From assembly GCF_958405895.1 (NCBI RefSeq), contig NZ_CATZAR010000003.1: 64,000 bases of DNA, one strand, 5' to 3'. Below, one piece after another: positions 1-8,318 of the stretch (position 1 is its first letter; the number at the start of each line of letters is the position of its first letter). The position numbers and the translations under genes are program-made. The stretch comes from Ralstonia thomasii. GTDB lineage: Bacteria > Pseudomonadota > Gammaproteobacteria > Burkholderiales > Burkholderiaceae. The notes below the pieces were generated by a model, which was not told the DNA's origin, did no database searches, and saw only the letters and a list, made by a program, of their open reading frames with translations.

Positions 1-547
1 CGCCACCGATCGAGCAAAAGATCGCATGGATCGGCTGCGGATGTTGGCGCAGGATTTCCATGGCGATCGTGCCCTGGCCGGCAATCACTTCCGGATCGTC
101 GAACGGGTGAACGAAGGTGTAGCCATGTTTTTCCTGCAGCTTGGCGGCGTGGTTGTAGGCGTCGGAATAGCTTTCACCGTGCAGCACAACGTCGACCCAA
201 TCGCCGCCGCGCGAGCGCACGCCGTCAATCTTCAACTGCGGCGTCGTCACTGGCATGCAGATCACCGCCTTGCATTCCATGCGCGCCGCGCTGAACGCCA
301 CGCCCTGCGCGTGGTTGCCCGCCGATGCCGTAATTACCCCGCGCTTGCGCTCGGCCGGCGTGAGCGAGGCCATCTTGTTGTAGGCGCCGCGCAGCTTGAA
401 CGAGAACACCGGCTGGTCATCCTCGCGCTTGAGGTAGACGCGGTTGCCGGTGCGCACTGACAGGTTGGGCGCGAACTTCAGCTCGGTTTCCACCGCGACG
501 TCATAGACCTTCGCAGTCAGGATTTTCTTGAGGTAATCGATGGCCAT
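1..547 (-). CDS. ilvA: Threonine ammonia-lyase, biosynthetic (N-terminal part)
   Basis: PLP enzyme that deaminates threonine to 2-oxobutyrate, the first step toward isoleucine. Only the first 182 residues lie in the window; the gene runs off the left edge. The start is the ATG at 547, giving MAIDYLKKILTAKVYDVAVE. The PLP-lysine motif SFKLRGAYNKM places the Schiff-base lysine at residue 51, and the substrate loop ITASAGNHAQGVAFSA follows. Both are diagnostic of the IlvA/serine-threonine dehydratase fold. The C-terminal ACT-like regulatory domains are not visible, so biosynthetic versus catabolic type rests on the N-terminal wording. It is divergent from the potassium channel gene downstream on the plus strand. 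Confidence 0.93.
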   Translation of the reverse strand, partial: MAIDYLKKILTAKVYDVAVETELKFAPNLSVRTGNRVYLKREDDQPVFSFKLRGAYNKMASLTPAERKRGVITASAGNHAQGVAFSAARMECKAVICMPVTTPQLKIDGVRSRGGDWVDVVLHGESYSDAYNHAAKLQEKHGYTFVHPFDDPEVIAGQGTIAMEILRQHPQPIHAIFCSIGG

Positions 548-689
548 GGTGCGGACCGGGTTGGACGTGAACAGAGCCCGTAAGCCTATCACGCGGCGCC
601 TGGCCCGCCTTGCCGGACTGGCGTGCCGGTCGGTACACTGCCCCGGCCGTACCCGGGCGGGCACGGCGCATCATCGGCGAGAGGCCTCC

Positions 690-1607
690 ATGAACACCCC
701 GTCGTCTTCCTCCGGGCGTGCCGGGCGCGCGCGCCGGGGCCGCAAAGTCTGGTCCGGCACGCAGCACGTCATCGCCTACGGCATGCCGCCGCTGGGCTGG
801 CGCGACCTCTATCACCACGCGCTGGAGGTCAACTGGCCGACCTTCTTTGCGCTGCTGGCCACGTTGTTCCTGGCGCTCAATGCCGTATTCGCGGGGCTGT
901 ATTCGCTCGGCGACGGCGCGATCGCGAACCAGTCGCCGCCGGGTTTCGTGGGGGCGTTCTTCTTCAGCGTCGAGACCCTGGCCACCGTCGGCTACGGCGA
1001 CATGCACCCGCAAACGCTCTACGCCCACGTCATCGCCACGCTGGAGATCTTCATCGGCATGTCGGGCATTGCCATGGCGACGGGCCTGGTGTTTGCCCGC
1101 TTCTCTCGCCCGCGCGCCAAGATCATGTTTGCGCGCAACGTTGTTGTGCGGCCGCTCAACGGCAAATCCACGCTGATGCTGCGCGCCGCCAATGCGCGCC
1201 AGAACGTCATCGCCGAGGCCACCGCCCGGCTGCGCCTGATGCAGGACGAGGTCTCGCCCGAGGGCTACTCGATCTACAAGATCCACGACCTGAAACTTGA
1301 GCGCAGCGAGCACCCGATCTTCCTGCTGGGCTGGGTGATGATGCATGTCATCGATGAAGCCAGCCCGCTGCACGGCGCCACCGCGGAATCGCTTGCGGCG
1401 GGTGATGCCTTGCTGCTGCTGACCATCGAGGGCGCCGACGAGACCGCCGCGCAGACCGTGCAGGCACGCTATTCCTGGCGGCACGACGAGATCCGCTGGA
1501 ACCATCGCTATGCCGACCTCATCCGCGACGAGGGCGGCGTCACATCGGTCGACTACGACAACTTCCACCTGATCCACCCGATCGAGACGCCCCCGCAGGC
1601 ACAATGA
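690..1607 (+). CDS. KirBac-type inward-rectifier potassium channel
   Basis: A 305-residue inner-membrane potassium channel. The selectivity filter TVGYGDM is at residues 99-105, between an outer helix (about 50-72) and an inner helix (about 111-134). It is followed by a beta-rich cytoplasmic immunoglobulin-like domain of about 170 residues, as in bacterial Kir channels. The N-terminus is basic (residues 10-20), consistent with a cytoplasmic slide helix region. I chose the ATG at 690 because a GAGAGG Shine-Dalgarno precedes it; the reading frame is open further upstream without support. Family assignment is strong; gating ligand and physiological role are not known from sequence. Confidence 0.9.
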   Translation: MNTPSSSSGRAGRARRGRKVWSGTQHVIAYGMPPLGWRDLYHHALEVNWPTFFALLATLFLALNAVFAGLYSLGDGAIANQSPPGFVGAFFFSVETLATVGYGDMHPQTLYAHVIATLEIFIGMSGIAMATGLVFARFSRPRAKIMFARNVVVRPLNGKSTLMLRAANARQNVIAEATARLRLMQDEVSPEGYSIYKIHDLKLERSEHPIFLLGWVMMHVIDEASPLHGATAESLAAGDALLLLTIEGADETAAQTVQARYSWRHDEIRWNHRYADLIRDEGGVTSVDYDNFHLIHPIETPPQAQ

Positions 1608-1638
1608 CCGGCTTGTCCGATCCCAACGCGCAACCCCC

Positions 1639-2886
1639 GTGGCCCTGAATCTCGTCTGGCTCGCCTTCTTCCTCGTCGCCTTCGTTACCGCATGCGTGCA
1701 GGTGGTGCAGGGCGACATGGAAGTCTTCTCCCGCATGCTGACCGGCATGTTCGATGCCGCGCGCACCGGCTTCGAAATCGCGATCGGCCTGACCGGCATG
1801 ATGGCGCTGTGGCTGGGCATCATGCGCGTGGGCGAGCGCGCCGGCGTGGTCGATCTGTTCGCGCGCCTCGTGAACCCGCTGATGCGGCACCTGTTTCCTT
1901 CCGTGCCCGCCGGCCACCCCGCCAACGGCGCGATGATGATGAACGTGTCGGCCAACGTGCTCGGGCTGGATAACGCCGCCACGCCGCTCGGCCTGCAGGC
2001 CATGCGCGAGCTGCAGCAGATCAATCCGCAGCCGCAACGCGCCAGCGATGCGCAGTTGATGTTCGTGGTGCTCAACACAGCGGGGGTGACGCTGGTGCCC
2101 ACCTCCGTCATCGCCATCCGCCAGGCCATGGCCGTCAAGCAGGGCCTGGTCGGTTTCAATGCGGCTGACATCTTCCTGCCGACCTTGCTGTCCACGTTCA
2201 TCGGCTTCTGCGCGGGCATCGCGGCGGTGGCGTGGTATCAGCGGATCAACCTGTTCAAGCCTGCCCTGCTGGCGTATTTCGGGGGCTTTGTCGCGACGAT
2301 GGGGTTGCTGTTTGCGTGGCTGCGCCAGTTTCCGCCGCAGCAGATGGCCGCGTGGATCGGCCTGATTGGCGCGGGCGCCATCCTGACCATTGTCGTGGCG
2401 TTCCTGGTCTGCGGGGCCATTCGCCGCATCAACGTGTACGAGACCTTCGTCGATGGCGCCAAGGACGGCTTCCAGGTTGCCATCGGCATCGTCCCGTACC
2501 TCGTCGCGGTGCTGGTGGGCATCGCCGTGTTTCGCGCGGCAGGGTGCATGGATTTCCTGATGCAAGGGCTTTCTGCCCTGTTTACGCACCTCGGCATCGA
2601 CACGCGCTTTGTGCCGGCGCTGCCCGTGGGGCTGATGAAGACGCTGTCGGGCGCCGGCGCGCGCGGCCTGATGGTCGACGTGATGACCACCTACGGCGTC
2701 GATTCCTTCCAGGGCAAGCTGGCCGCCATCATCCAGGGCTCGACCGAGACCACGTTCTACGTGCTGGCCGTGTATTTCGGCAGCGTCGGCATCAAGGACA
2801 CGCGTTACGCGCTGGCCTGCGGGCTGTGGGCCGACCTGGTCGGGCTGATCGGCGCCGTGCTTGTTGCCTACCTGTTCTTCGCCTGA
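1639..2886 (+). CDS. SpmA/SpmB-like nucleoside recognition (Gate) domain membrane protein
   Basis: A 415-residue, very hydrophobic protein with about ten predicted membrane segments. It contains two Gate/nucleoside-recognition halves that correspond to Bacillus spore maturation proteins A and B fused in one chain. The segment around residues 85-115 (MMMNVSANVLGLDNAATPLG) is the conserved motif of this family. The second half contains GLMKTLSGAGARGLMVDV. The frame opens with a GTG at 1639 and I see no good ribosome site; an ATG at 1604 is out of frame. The organism does not sporulate, so the role is unknown; related proteins are suspected transporters. Confidence 0.8.
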   Translation: MALNLVWLAFFLVAFVTACVQVVQGDMEVFSRMLTGMFDAARTGFEIAIGLTGMMALWLGIMRVGERAGVVDLFARLVNPLMRHLFPSVPAGHPANGAMMMNVSANVLGLDNAATPLGLQAMRELQQINPQPQRASDAQLMFVVLNTAGVTLVPTSVIAIRQAMAVKQGLVGFNAADIFLPTLLSTFIGFCAGIAAVAWYQRINLFKPALLAYFGGFVATMGLLFAWLRQFPPQQMAAWIGLIGAGAILTIVVAFLVCGAIRRINVYETFVDGAKDGFQVAIGIVPYLVAVLVGIAVFRAAGCMDFLMQGLSALFTHLGIDTRFVPALPVGLMKTLSGAGARGLMVDVMTTYGVDSFQGKLAAIIQGSTETTFYVLAVYFGSVGIKDTRYALACGLWADLVGLIGAVLVAYLFFA

Positions 2887-2930
2887 CCGGCTAGGGCGGC
2901 CCCCAAGCGACGCCGCGGCCGCTCGCACTC

Positions 2931-2936
2931 TACAAT
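2931..2936 (+). promoter_or_regulatory. Putative -10 element upstream of the YqaA-like gene
   Basis: TACAAT matches the sigma-70 -10 consensus at five of six positions. It ends only 7 bases before the ATG at 2944, so a transcript from it would be leaderless or nearly so. No clear -35 is visible. Confidence 0.3.
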
Positions 2937-2943
2937 CGATCGC

Positions 2944-3525
2944 ATGGAACAGTGGATCGACACGCTTTTTGCCACGCTCGCCCTGCCAAAGGTCGGGCTG
3001 CCCGCCATCTTCGTCGTCAGTTTCATTTCGGCGACGCTCTTGCCGCTGGGCTCAGAGCCCGCCGTGTTTGCTTACATCAAGCTCAATCCGGAGATGTTCT
3101 GGCCGGCCATCATTGTCGCCACGCTCGGCAACACGCTGGGCGGCGTGGTCGACTGGTGGATGGGCTACGCGGCCAAGCTGGCGCTGGTGCGCTACCACCT
3201 GGGGCGCCGCCGCCGGCAGCACAACGTCGAGCACGCCCATCACGTGCCGCACCCCAAGCGCCACCGTGAACCTCCGCTCGACAAGAAGTACTTCCGCTGG
3301 ATGCGCCGCATCGGGCCGGTGTCGCTGCTGGTGTCGTGGCTGCCGGGCATCGGCGATCCGCTGTGCACGCTGGCCGGCTGGCTGCGCCTGAAGTTCTGGC
3401 CGAGCGTCATGTACATGGCGATCGGCAAATTCCTGCGCTATCTGGCGATGACAGCAGCGCTCATGACCTTGCCCGACGGCTTCTGGCACGGCATCCTGGG
3501 CTGGATCAAGAGCGTGATGATGTGA
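2944..3525 (+). CDS. YqaA/DedA-like inner-membrane protein
   Basis: A 193-residue integral membrane protein of the YqaA branch of the DedA/SNARE-associated family. The N-terminal half carries hydrophobic stretches with the motif SATLLPLGSEP (about 29-39) and GNTLGGVVDWWMGYAA (about 61-76). A basic, histidine-rich cytoplasmic loop lies at about 85-115. The second half contains LLVSWLPGIGDPLCTLAGWL, the proline-glycine re-entrant motif of this superfamily. DedA relatives act as lipid scramblases or flippases, but the substrate of this one cannot be read from sequence. Confidence 0.8.
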   Translation: MEQWIDTLFATLALPKVGLPAIFVVSFISATLLPLGSEPAVFAYIKLNPEMFWPAIIVATLGNTLGGVVDWWMGYAAKLALVRYHLGRRRRQHNVEHAHHVPHPKRHREPPLDKKYFRWMRRIGPVSLLVSWLPGIGDPLCTLAGWLRLKFWPSVMYMAIGKFLRYLAMTAALMTLPDGFWHGILGWIKSVMM

Positions 3526-3656
3526 CGTTTGCGTGGCGTTCGGCGCACTCGATCAGGCCTGCGCTTTTCGCAAGCCATTGAAAACGCGATGGTTTTGCCG
3601 CCCATATCACCGGCAGGGATACCGTTGCTGCGACGCATCAACGGCGCGCGTTGCAG

Positions 3657-3662
3657 TACAAT
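3657..3662 (+). promoter_or_regulatory. Putative -10 element for the large FAD/Fe-S oxidoreductase gene
   Basis: TACAAT lies 64 bases upstream of the ATG at 3727. No convincing -35 hexamer is at the right distance, so this is a weak call. Confidence 0.25.
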
Positions 3663-3726
3663 CGCCCTTTAAAGACCGCGCGGCTTGAGCCCTCTTTGCC
3701 GCGCCCTCCCTCCCGAGCGGCACGCC

Positions 3727-6700
3727 ATGAATGCCCCACTTCTGATCGACGCCAAACTCACGGCGCAGGACGCTGCGCCCCGGCTGCGCGAGATTCCCTA
3801 CAACTACACCTCGTTCTCGGATCGGGAAATCGTCATCCGTCTGCTGGGCGAGTCTGCGTGGCAGATTCTGGACGAACTGCGGGCCGAGCGTCGCACCGGC
3901 CGATCGGCACGCATGCTGTACGAAGTGCTGGGCGATGTGTGGGTAGTTCGCCGCAACCCATATCTGCAGGACGACCTGCTCGACAACCCGAAGCGCCGGC
4001 AGATGCTGATCGACGCACTCAATCACCGCCTGGCGGAGATCGAGAAGCGCCGCGTGGCCGACCACGATTCGCACCACGACCCCGTGGGTGACGAGCGCGC
4101 CAGCAAGGTCGAGCAACTGGTCGTGCATGCCCGTCGCGCCGTCAAGGCGTTCCAGGAAGAATTCGCTCAGGTGTACGACCTGCGCCGCCGCGCCCAGAAA
4201 GTGCTCGGCCGCGTCACCGCCAAGGACAACATCAAGTTCGACGGCCTGTCGCGCGTGTCGCACGTGACCGACGCCACCGACTGGCGGGTCGAATATCCGT
4301 TCGTGGTGCTCACGCCCGATACGGAAGAAGAGATCGCCGGTATCGTCAAGGGCTGCTTCGAGCTGGGTCTGACCATCATCCCGCGCGGAGGCGGCACCGG
4401 CTACACCGGCGGCGCCGTGCCGCTCACGCCATTCTCGGCCGTCATCAATACGGAAAAGCTCGAGCGCCTGGATGCGGTCGAGATGACCGACCTGCCGGGC
4501 GTTGACCACCCCGTGGCAACCATCTACTCGGGCGCCGGCGTGGTGACGCGTCGCGTGGCGGATGCGGCGGAGAAGGCCGGCCTCGTCTTCGCCGTGGACC
4601 CGACTTCGATCGACGCGTCGTGTATCGGCGGTAACGTTGCCATGAACGCGGGCGGCAAGAAGGCGGTGCTGTGGGGCACAGCGCTGGACAACCTCGCCTG
4701 GTGGCGCATGGTTGACCCGGACGGCAACTGGCTCGAAGTCACGCGCCTCAATCACAACCTGGGCAAGATCCACGATGCGCCGGTTGTCACCTTCGAGCTG
4801 AAGTGGTTCGACGGCAACGCGCCGGTCGGCGCCAAGCTGCTGCGCACCGAGACGCTGACCATCGAAGGCCGCAAGTTCCGCAAGGAAGGCCTCGGCAAGG
4901 ACGTCACCGACAAGTTCCTGGCGGGCCTGCCCGGCGTGCAGAAGGAAGGCTGCGACGGCATCATCACCAGCGCGCGCTGGATTCTGCACCGCATGCCCAA
5001 GTCGATCCGCACCGTGTGCCTGGAGTTCTTCGGCCAGGCACGCGACGCGATCCCGAGCATCGTCGAGATCAAGGATTACCTCGACGCCGAGACCAAGAAA
5101 CCCGGCGGCGCGATCCTCGCGGGCCTGGAACACCTGGACGAGCGCTACCTGCGCGCGGTCGGCTACGCCACCAAGAGCAAGCGCAACGCGTTCCCGAAGA
5201 TGGTGCTGATCGGCGACATCGTCGGGGATGACGATGACGCCGTGGCGCGCGCCACGTCGGAGGTGATTCGCCTGGCCAACGGCAAGAGCGGCGAAGGTTT
5301 CGTGGCCGTAAGCCCCGAGGCACGCAAGAAGTTCTGGCTGGACCGCTCGCGCACGGCAGCGATTGCCAAGCACACCAACGCCTTCAAGATCAATGAAGAC
5401 GTGGTGATTCCGCTCAATCGCATGGGCGAGTACACCGACGGCATCGAGCGCATCAACATCGAGCTCTCGATCAAGAGCAAGCTCAAGCTGACCGACGCGC
5501 TGCTCGATTTCTTTGCCGGCAGCAACCTGCCGCTGGGCCGCACCGACGATGCCAACGAGATCCCCAGCGCCGAACTGCTGGAAGACCGCGTGCAACAGGC
5601 GCAGCAACTGCTGCGTGCCACGCGTGCACGTTGGCAATACCTGCTGGATCATCTGGACACGCCCGTTACCACGGCGCGCGCGAGCCTCATCGGCGTTGGC
5701 CTGGGCTACCTCGCGCAGACCATCGATGACCGTCTGGTGAATCAGCCTGACGCCAACCTGTTCCACCTGCTGCAGGATCGGACGATCCGCGTGTCGTGGA
5801 AGGCGGAGATCCGTGCCGAGCTGCGCAAAATCTTCAACGGCGGCGAGTTCAAGCCGATCCTCGACGAGGCGCAGGCGATCCACAAGAAAGTGCTGCGCGG
5901 CCGCGTGTTCGTCGCGCTGCACATGCACGCCGGCGACGGCAACGTGCACACCAACATCCCCGTCAACTCGGATGACTACGACATGCTGCAGGACGCCCAT
6001 AAGGCGGTGGCCCGCATCATGACGCTGGCGCGTTCACTGGACGGCGTGATTTCAGGCGAGCACGGCATCGGCATCACCAAGCTGGAATTCCTCACCGACG
6101 AAGAGATCGCCGACTTTGCTGCCTACAAGCGCCGCGTCGACCCGAACGGCCGCTTCAACAAGGGCAAGCTGCTGCGAGACATCAATGACCCGCAAGGCCT
6201 GGCCGCCGACCTTCGCAACGCCTATACGCCGTCGTTCGGCCTGATGGGGCACGAGTCGATCATCATGCAGCAGAGCGACATCGGCGCCATCTCGGAGTCG
6301 ATCAAGGACTGCCTGCGTTGCGGCAAGTGCAAGCCGGTGTGCGCCACGCACGTGCCGCGCGCCAACCTGCTGTACAGCCCGCGCAACAAGATTCTTGCGA
6401 CCTCGCTGCTCATTGAGGCCTTCCTGTACGAAGAACAGACGCGCCGCGGCGTGTCGGTCAAACACTGGGAAGAGTTTGCCGACGTGGGCGACCACTGCAC
6501 GGTTTGCCACAAGTGCGTGACGCCGTGCCCGGTCAAGATCGACTTCGGCGATGTATCGATGAACATGCGCAACCTGCTGCGCAAGATGGGGCAGAAGAAG
6601 TTCAACCCCGGCACCGCAGCGGCGATGTTCTACCTGAACGCGACTAACCCGGAGACCATCAACTTCACGCGCAAGGTGATGTTCGACTGGGGCTATAAGG

Positions 6701-7764
6701 CGCAGCGTCTGGGCAACGACATCCTGAAGAAATTCGCCAAGAAGCAGACCGCACGTCCGCCCGCTACGGTGGGCAAGCCGCCGGTGCGCGAGCAGGTGAT
6801 CCACTTCATCAACAAGAAGATGCCGGGCAACCTGCCCAAGAAGACCGCGCGCGCGTTGCTGGACATCGAAGACAACGAGATTGTCCCGATCATCCGCAAC
6901 CCGAAGGCCACCACGCCAGATAGCGAGGCGGTGTTCTACTTCCCGGGTTGCGGCTCGGAGCGCTTGTTCTCGCAGGTGGGCCTGGCCACGCAGGCAATGC
7001 TGTGGCACGCCGGCGTGCAAACGGTGCTGCCGCCGGGCTACCTGTGCTGCGGTTATCCGCAGCGCGGCACCGGCCAGTTCGACAAGGCCGAGAAGATCGT
7101 CACTGACAACCGCGTGCTGTTCCACCGCGTGGCCAACACGCTCAACTACCTCGACATCAAGACGGTGGTGGTGAGCTGCGGCACTTGCTACGACCAGCTG
7201 GCCGGGTATGAATTCGACAAGATCTTCCCGGGTTGCCGGATCATCGACATTCACGAATACCTGCTGGAGAAGGGCGTGAAGATCGACGGTGTGCAAGGCA
7301 CGCGGTACATGTACCACGACCCTTGCCACACCCCGATCAAGACCATGGACCCCACCAAGCTGGTCAACCAGCTGATGGGCGGCAACATCGGCGCGGATGG
7401 CCAGACCCACGCGATCGAGAAGAACGATCGCTGCTGCGGCGAGTCGGGCACGCTGGCGATTTCGCGCCCCGACATTTCCACGCAGGTCCGCTTCCGCAAG
7501 GAAGAGGAGATGCAGAAGGGCGCGGACAAGCTGCGCAGCCTTGGTCAGACCAGCGGCCAGGGCGGCGAGGCATTCAACGGCGACGTAAAGATCCTCACGA
7601 GCTGCCCGGCATGTCTGCAGGGCCTGTCGCGCTACACCGAAGATGTTTCGGTGCAGGCCGACTACATCGTGGTCGAGATGGCGCGTCACGTGCTCGGCGA
7701 GACCTGGCTGCAGGACTACGTTGCACAGGCCAATGCCGGCGGCATCGAGCGGGTTCTGGTGTGA
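3727..7764 (+). CDS. DUF3683 / FAD-linked oxidase / 4Fe-4S / CCG-domain oxidoreductase
   Basis: A 1345-residue multidomain oxidoreductase. Residues about 10-110 match the DUF3683 N-terminal domain. About 190-440 form a PCMH-type FAD-binding domain, including PRGGGTGYTGG. About 440-830 resemble the C-terminal domain of GlcD/D-lactate dehydrogenases, with HMHAGDGNVHTNIP and ISGEHGIG. Two ferredoxin motifs follow: CLRCGKCKPVC near 863 and CTVCHKCVTPCP near 922. The C-terminus has two cysteine-rich CCG motifs near 1107 and 1235, as in GlpC/HdrB. A single chain thus combines flavin oxidase, Fe-S transfer and a CCG module, presumably passing electrons from a 2-hydroxyacid to quinone (inference). 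I chose the ATG at 3727 over an in-frame TTG at 3685. Confidence 0.9.
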   Translation: MNAPLLIDAKLTAQDAAPRLREIPYNYTSFSDREIVIRLLGESAWQILDELRAERRTGRSARMLYEVLGDVWVVRRNPYLQDDLLDNPKRRQMLIDALNHRLAEIEKRRVADHDSHHDPVGDERASKVEQLVVHARRAVKAFQEEFAQVYDLRRRAQKVLGRVTAKDNIKFDGLSRVSHVTDATDWRVEYPFVVLTPDTEEEIAGIVKGCFELGLTIIPRGGGTGYTGGAVPLTPFSAVINTEKLERLDAVEMTDLPGVDHPVATIYSGAGVVTRRVADAAEKAGLVFAVDPTSIDASCIGGNVAMNAGGKKAVLWGTALDNLAWWRMVDPDGNWLEVTRLNHNLGKIHDAPVVTFELKWFDGNAPVGAKLLRTETLTIEGRKFRKEGLGKDVTDKFLAGLPGVQKEGCDGIITSARWILHRMPKSIRTVCLEFFGQARDAIPSIVEIKDYLDAETKKPGGAILAGLEHLDERYLRAVGYATKSKRNAFPKMVLIGDIVGDDDDAVARATSEVIRLANGKSGEGFVAVSPEARKKFWLDRSRTAAIAKHTNAFKINEDVVIPLNRMGEYTDGIERINIELSIKSKLKLTDALLDFFAGSNLPLGRTDDANEIPSAELLEDRVQQAQQLLRATRARWQYLLDHLDTPVTTARASLIGVGLGYLAQTIDDRLVNQPDANLFHLLQDRTIRVSWKAEIRAELRKIFNGGEFKPILDEAQAIHKKVLRGRVFVALHMHAGDGNVHTNIPVNSDDYDMLQDAHKAVARIMTLARSLDGVISGEHGIGITKLEFLTDEEIADFAAYKRRVDPNGRFNKGKLLRDINDPQGLAADLRNAYTPSFGLMGHESIIMQQSDIGAISESIKDCLRCGKCKPVCATHVPRANLLYSPRNKILATSLLIEAFLYEEQTRRGVSVKHWEEFADVGDHCTVCHKCVTPCPVKIDFGDVSMNMRNLLRKMGQKKFNPGTAAAMFYLNATNPETINFTRKVMFDWGYKAQRLGNDILKKFAKKQTARPPATVGKPPVREQVIHFINKKMPGNLPKKTARALLDIEDNEIVPIIRNPKATTPDSEAVFYFPGCGSERLFSQVGLATQAMLWHAGVQTVLPPGYLCCGYPQRGTGQFDKAEKIVTDNRVLFHRVANTLNYLDIKTVVVSCGTCYDQLAGYEFDKIFPGCRIIDIHEYLLEKGVKIDGVQGTRYMYHDPCHTPIKTMDPTKLVNQLMGGNIGADGQTHAIEKNDRCCGESGTLAISRPDISTQVRFRKEEEMQKGADKLRSLGQTSGQGGEAFNGDVKILTSCPACLQGLSRYTEDVSVQADYIVVEMARHVLGETWLQDYVAQANAGGIERVLV

Positions 7765-7766
7765 CG

Positions 7767-8204
7767 ATGACCGAACGGGCGCCCGGCTGCGCGCTATGCG
7801 AGGCGGACGGCGGCGAGCCCGTCTGGCGTAACGCCAAAGCGCGCGTGGTGCTGGTCGAGCACGCGCGCTTTCCGGGTTTCTGCCGTGTCATCTGGAACGA
7901 CCACGTGGCCGAACAGACCGATTTGTCCGATAACGATCGCCATTGGCTGATGGAACTCGTCGCCCGCGTTGAGCGTGTGCTGCGCGCCGAACTGGCCCCG
8001 GACAAGATCAACCTGGCCAGCTTCGGCAATTTCGTGCCGCATCTGCACTGGCACGTCATCCCGCGCTATCGGTGGGACACGCATTTTCCAGAAGCCGTGT
8101 GGGGGCCCGAGCAGCGCGCGCCCGATAACGAGCGCATGGCCGAGATCACGGCCAAGCTGCCGGCGCTGTCGTACGCACTCCAAGCGGCGCTAGCCGACGC
8201 GTGA
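7767..8204 (+). CDS. HIT family protein
   Basis: A 145-residue histidine-triad protein, a nucleotidyl hydrolase or transferase acting on adenylated or other nucleotide conjugates. The triad HLHWHVIPRY lies near residues 93-102, with the usual upstream NFVP. An N-terminal CxxC (C8, C11) may bind zinc, as in some HIT proteins. It starts two bases after the stop of the oxidoreductase gene, so the two are likely co-transcribed. An in-frame GTG at 7761, overlapping the upstream stop, is an alternative start. Confidence 0.9.
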   Translation: MTERAPGCALCEADGGEPVWRNAKARVVLVEHARFPGFCRVIWNDHVAEQTDLSDNDRHWLMELVARVERVLRAELAPDKINLASFGNFVPHLHWHVIPRYRWDTHFPEAVWGPEQRAPDNERMAEITAKLPALSYALQAALADA

Positions 8205-8318
8205 GCCCGGTCGGCGGTAGCGCCGGGGAACCCTGATAATGCATCGCCGCGTCCTGTGCGGAACCCCTGTGGCGCGCACGACGTCTGATTCCTTTTCTGT
8301 TGCGCCAACGCCCTCGCC

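Noticed and set aside
1604..1606. ATG overlapping the potassium channel stop as the start of the SpmA/SpmB-like gene
   Set aside because: It is out of frame with the coding sequence; the GTG at 1639 is the first usable start.
3607..7689. Long minus-strand open frames opposite the large oxidoreductase
   Set aside because: Shadow frames caused by codon third-position GC; composition is not protein-like and no ribosome sites are seen.
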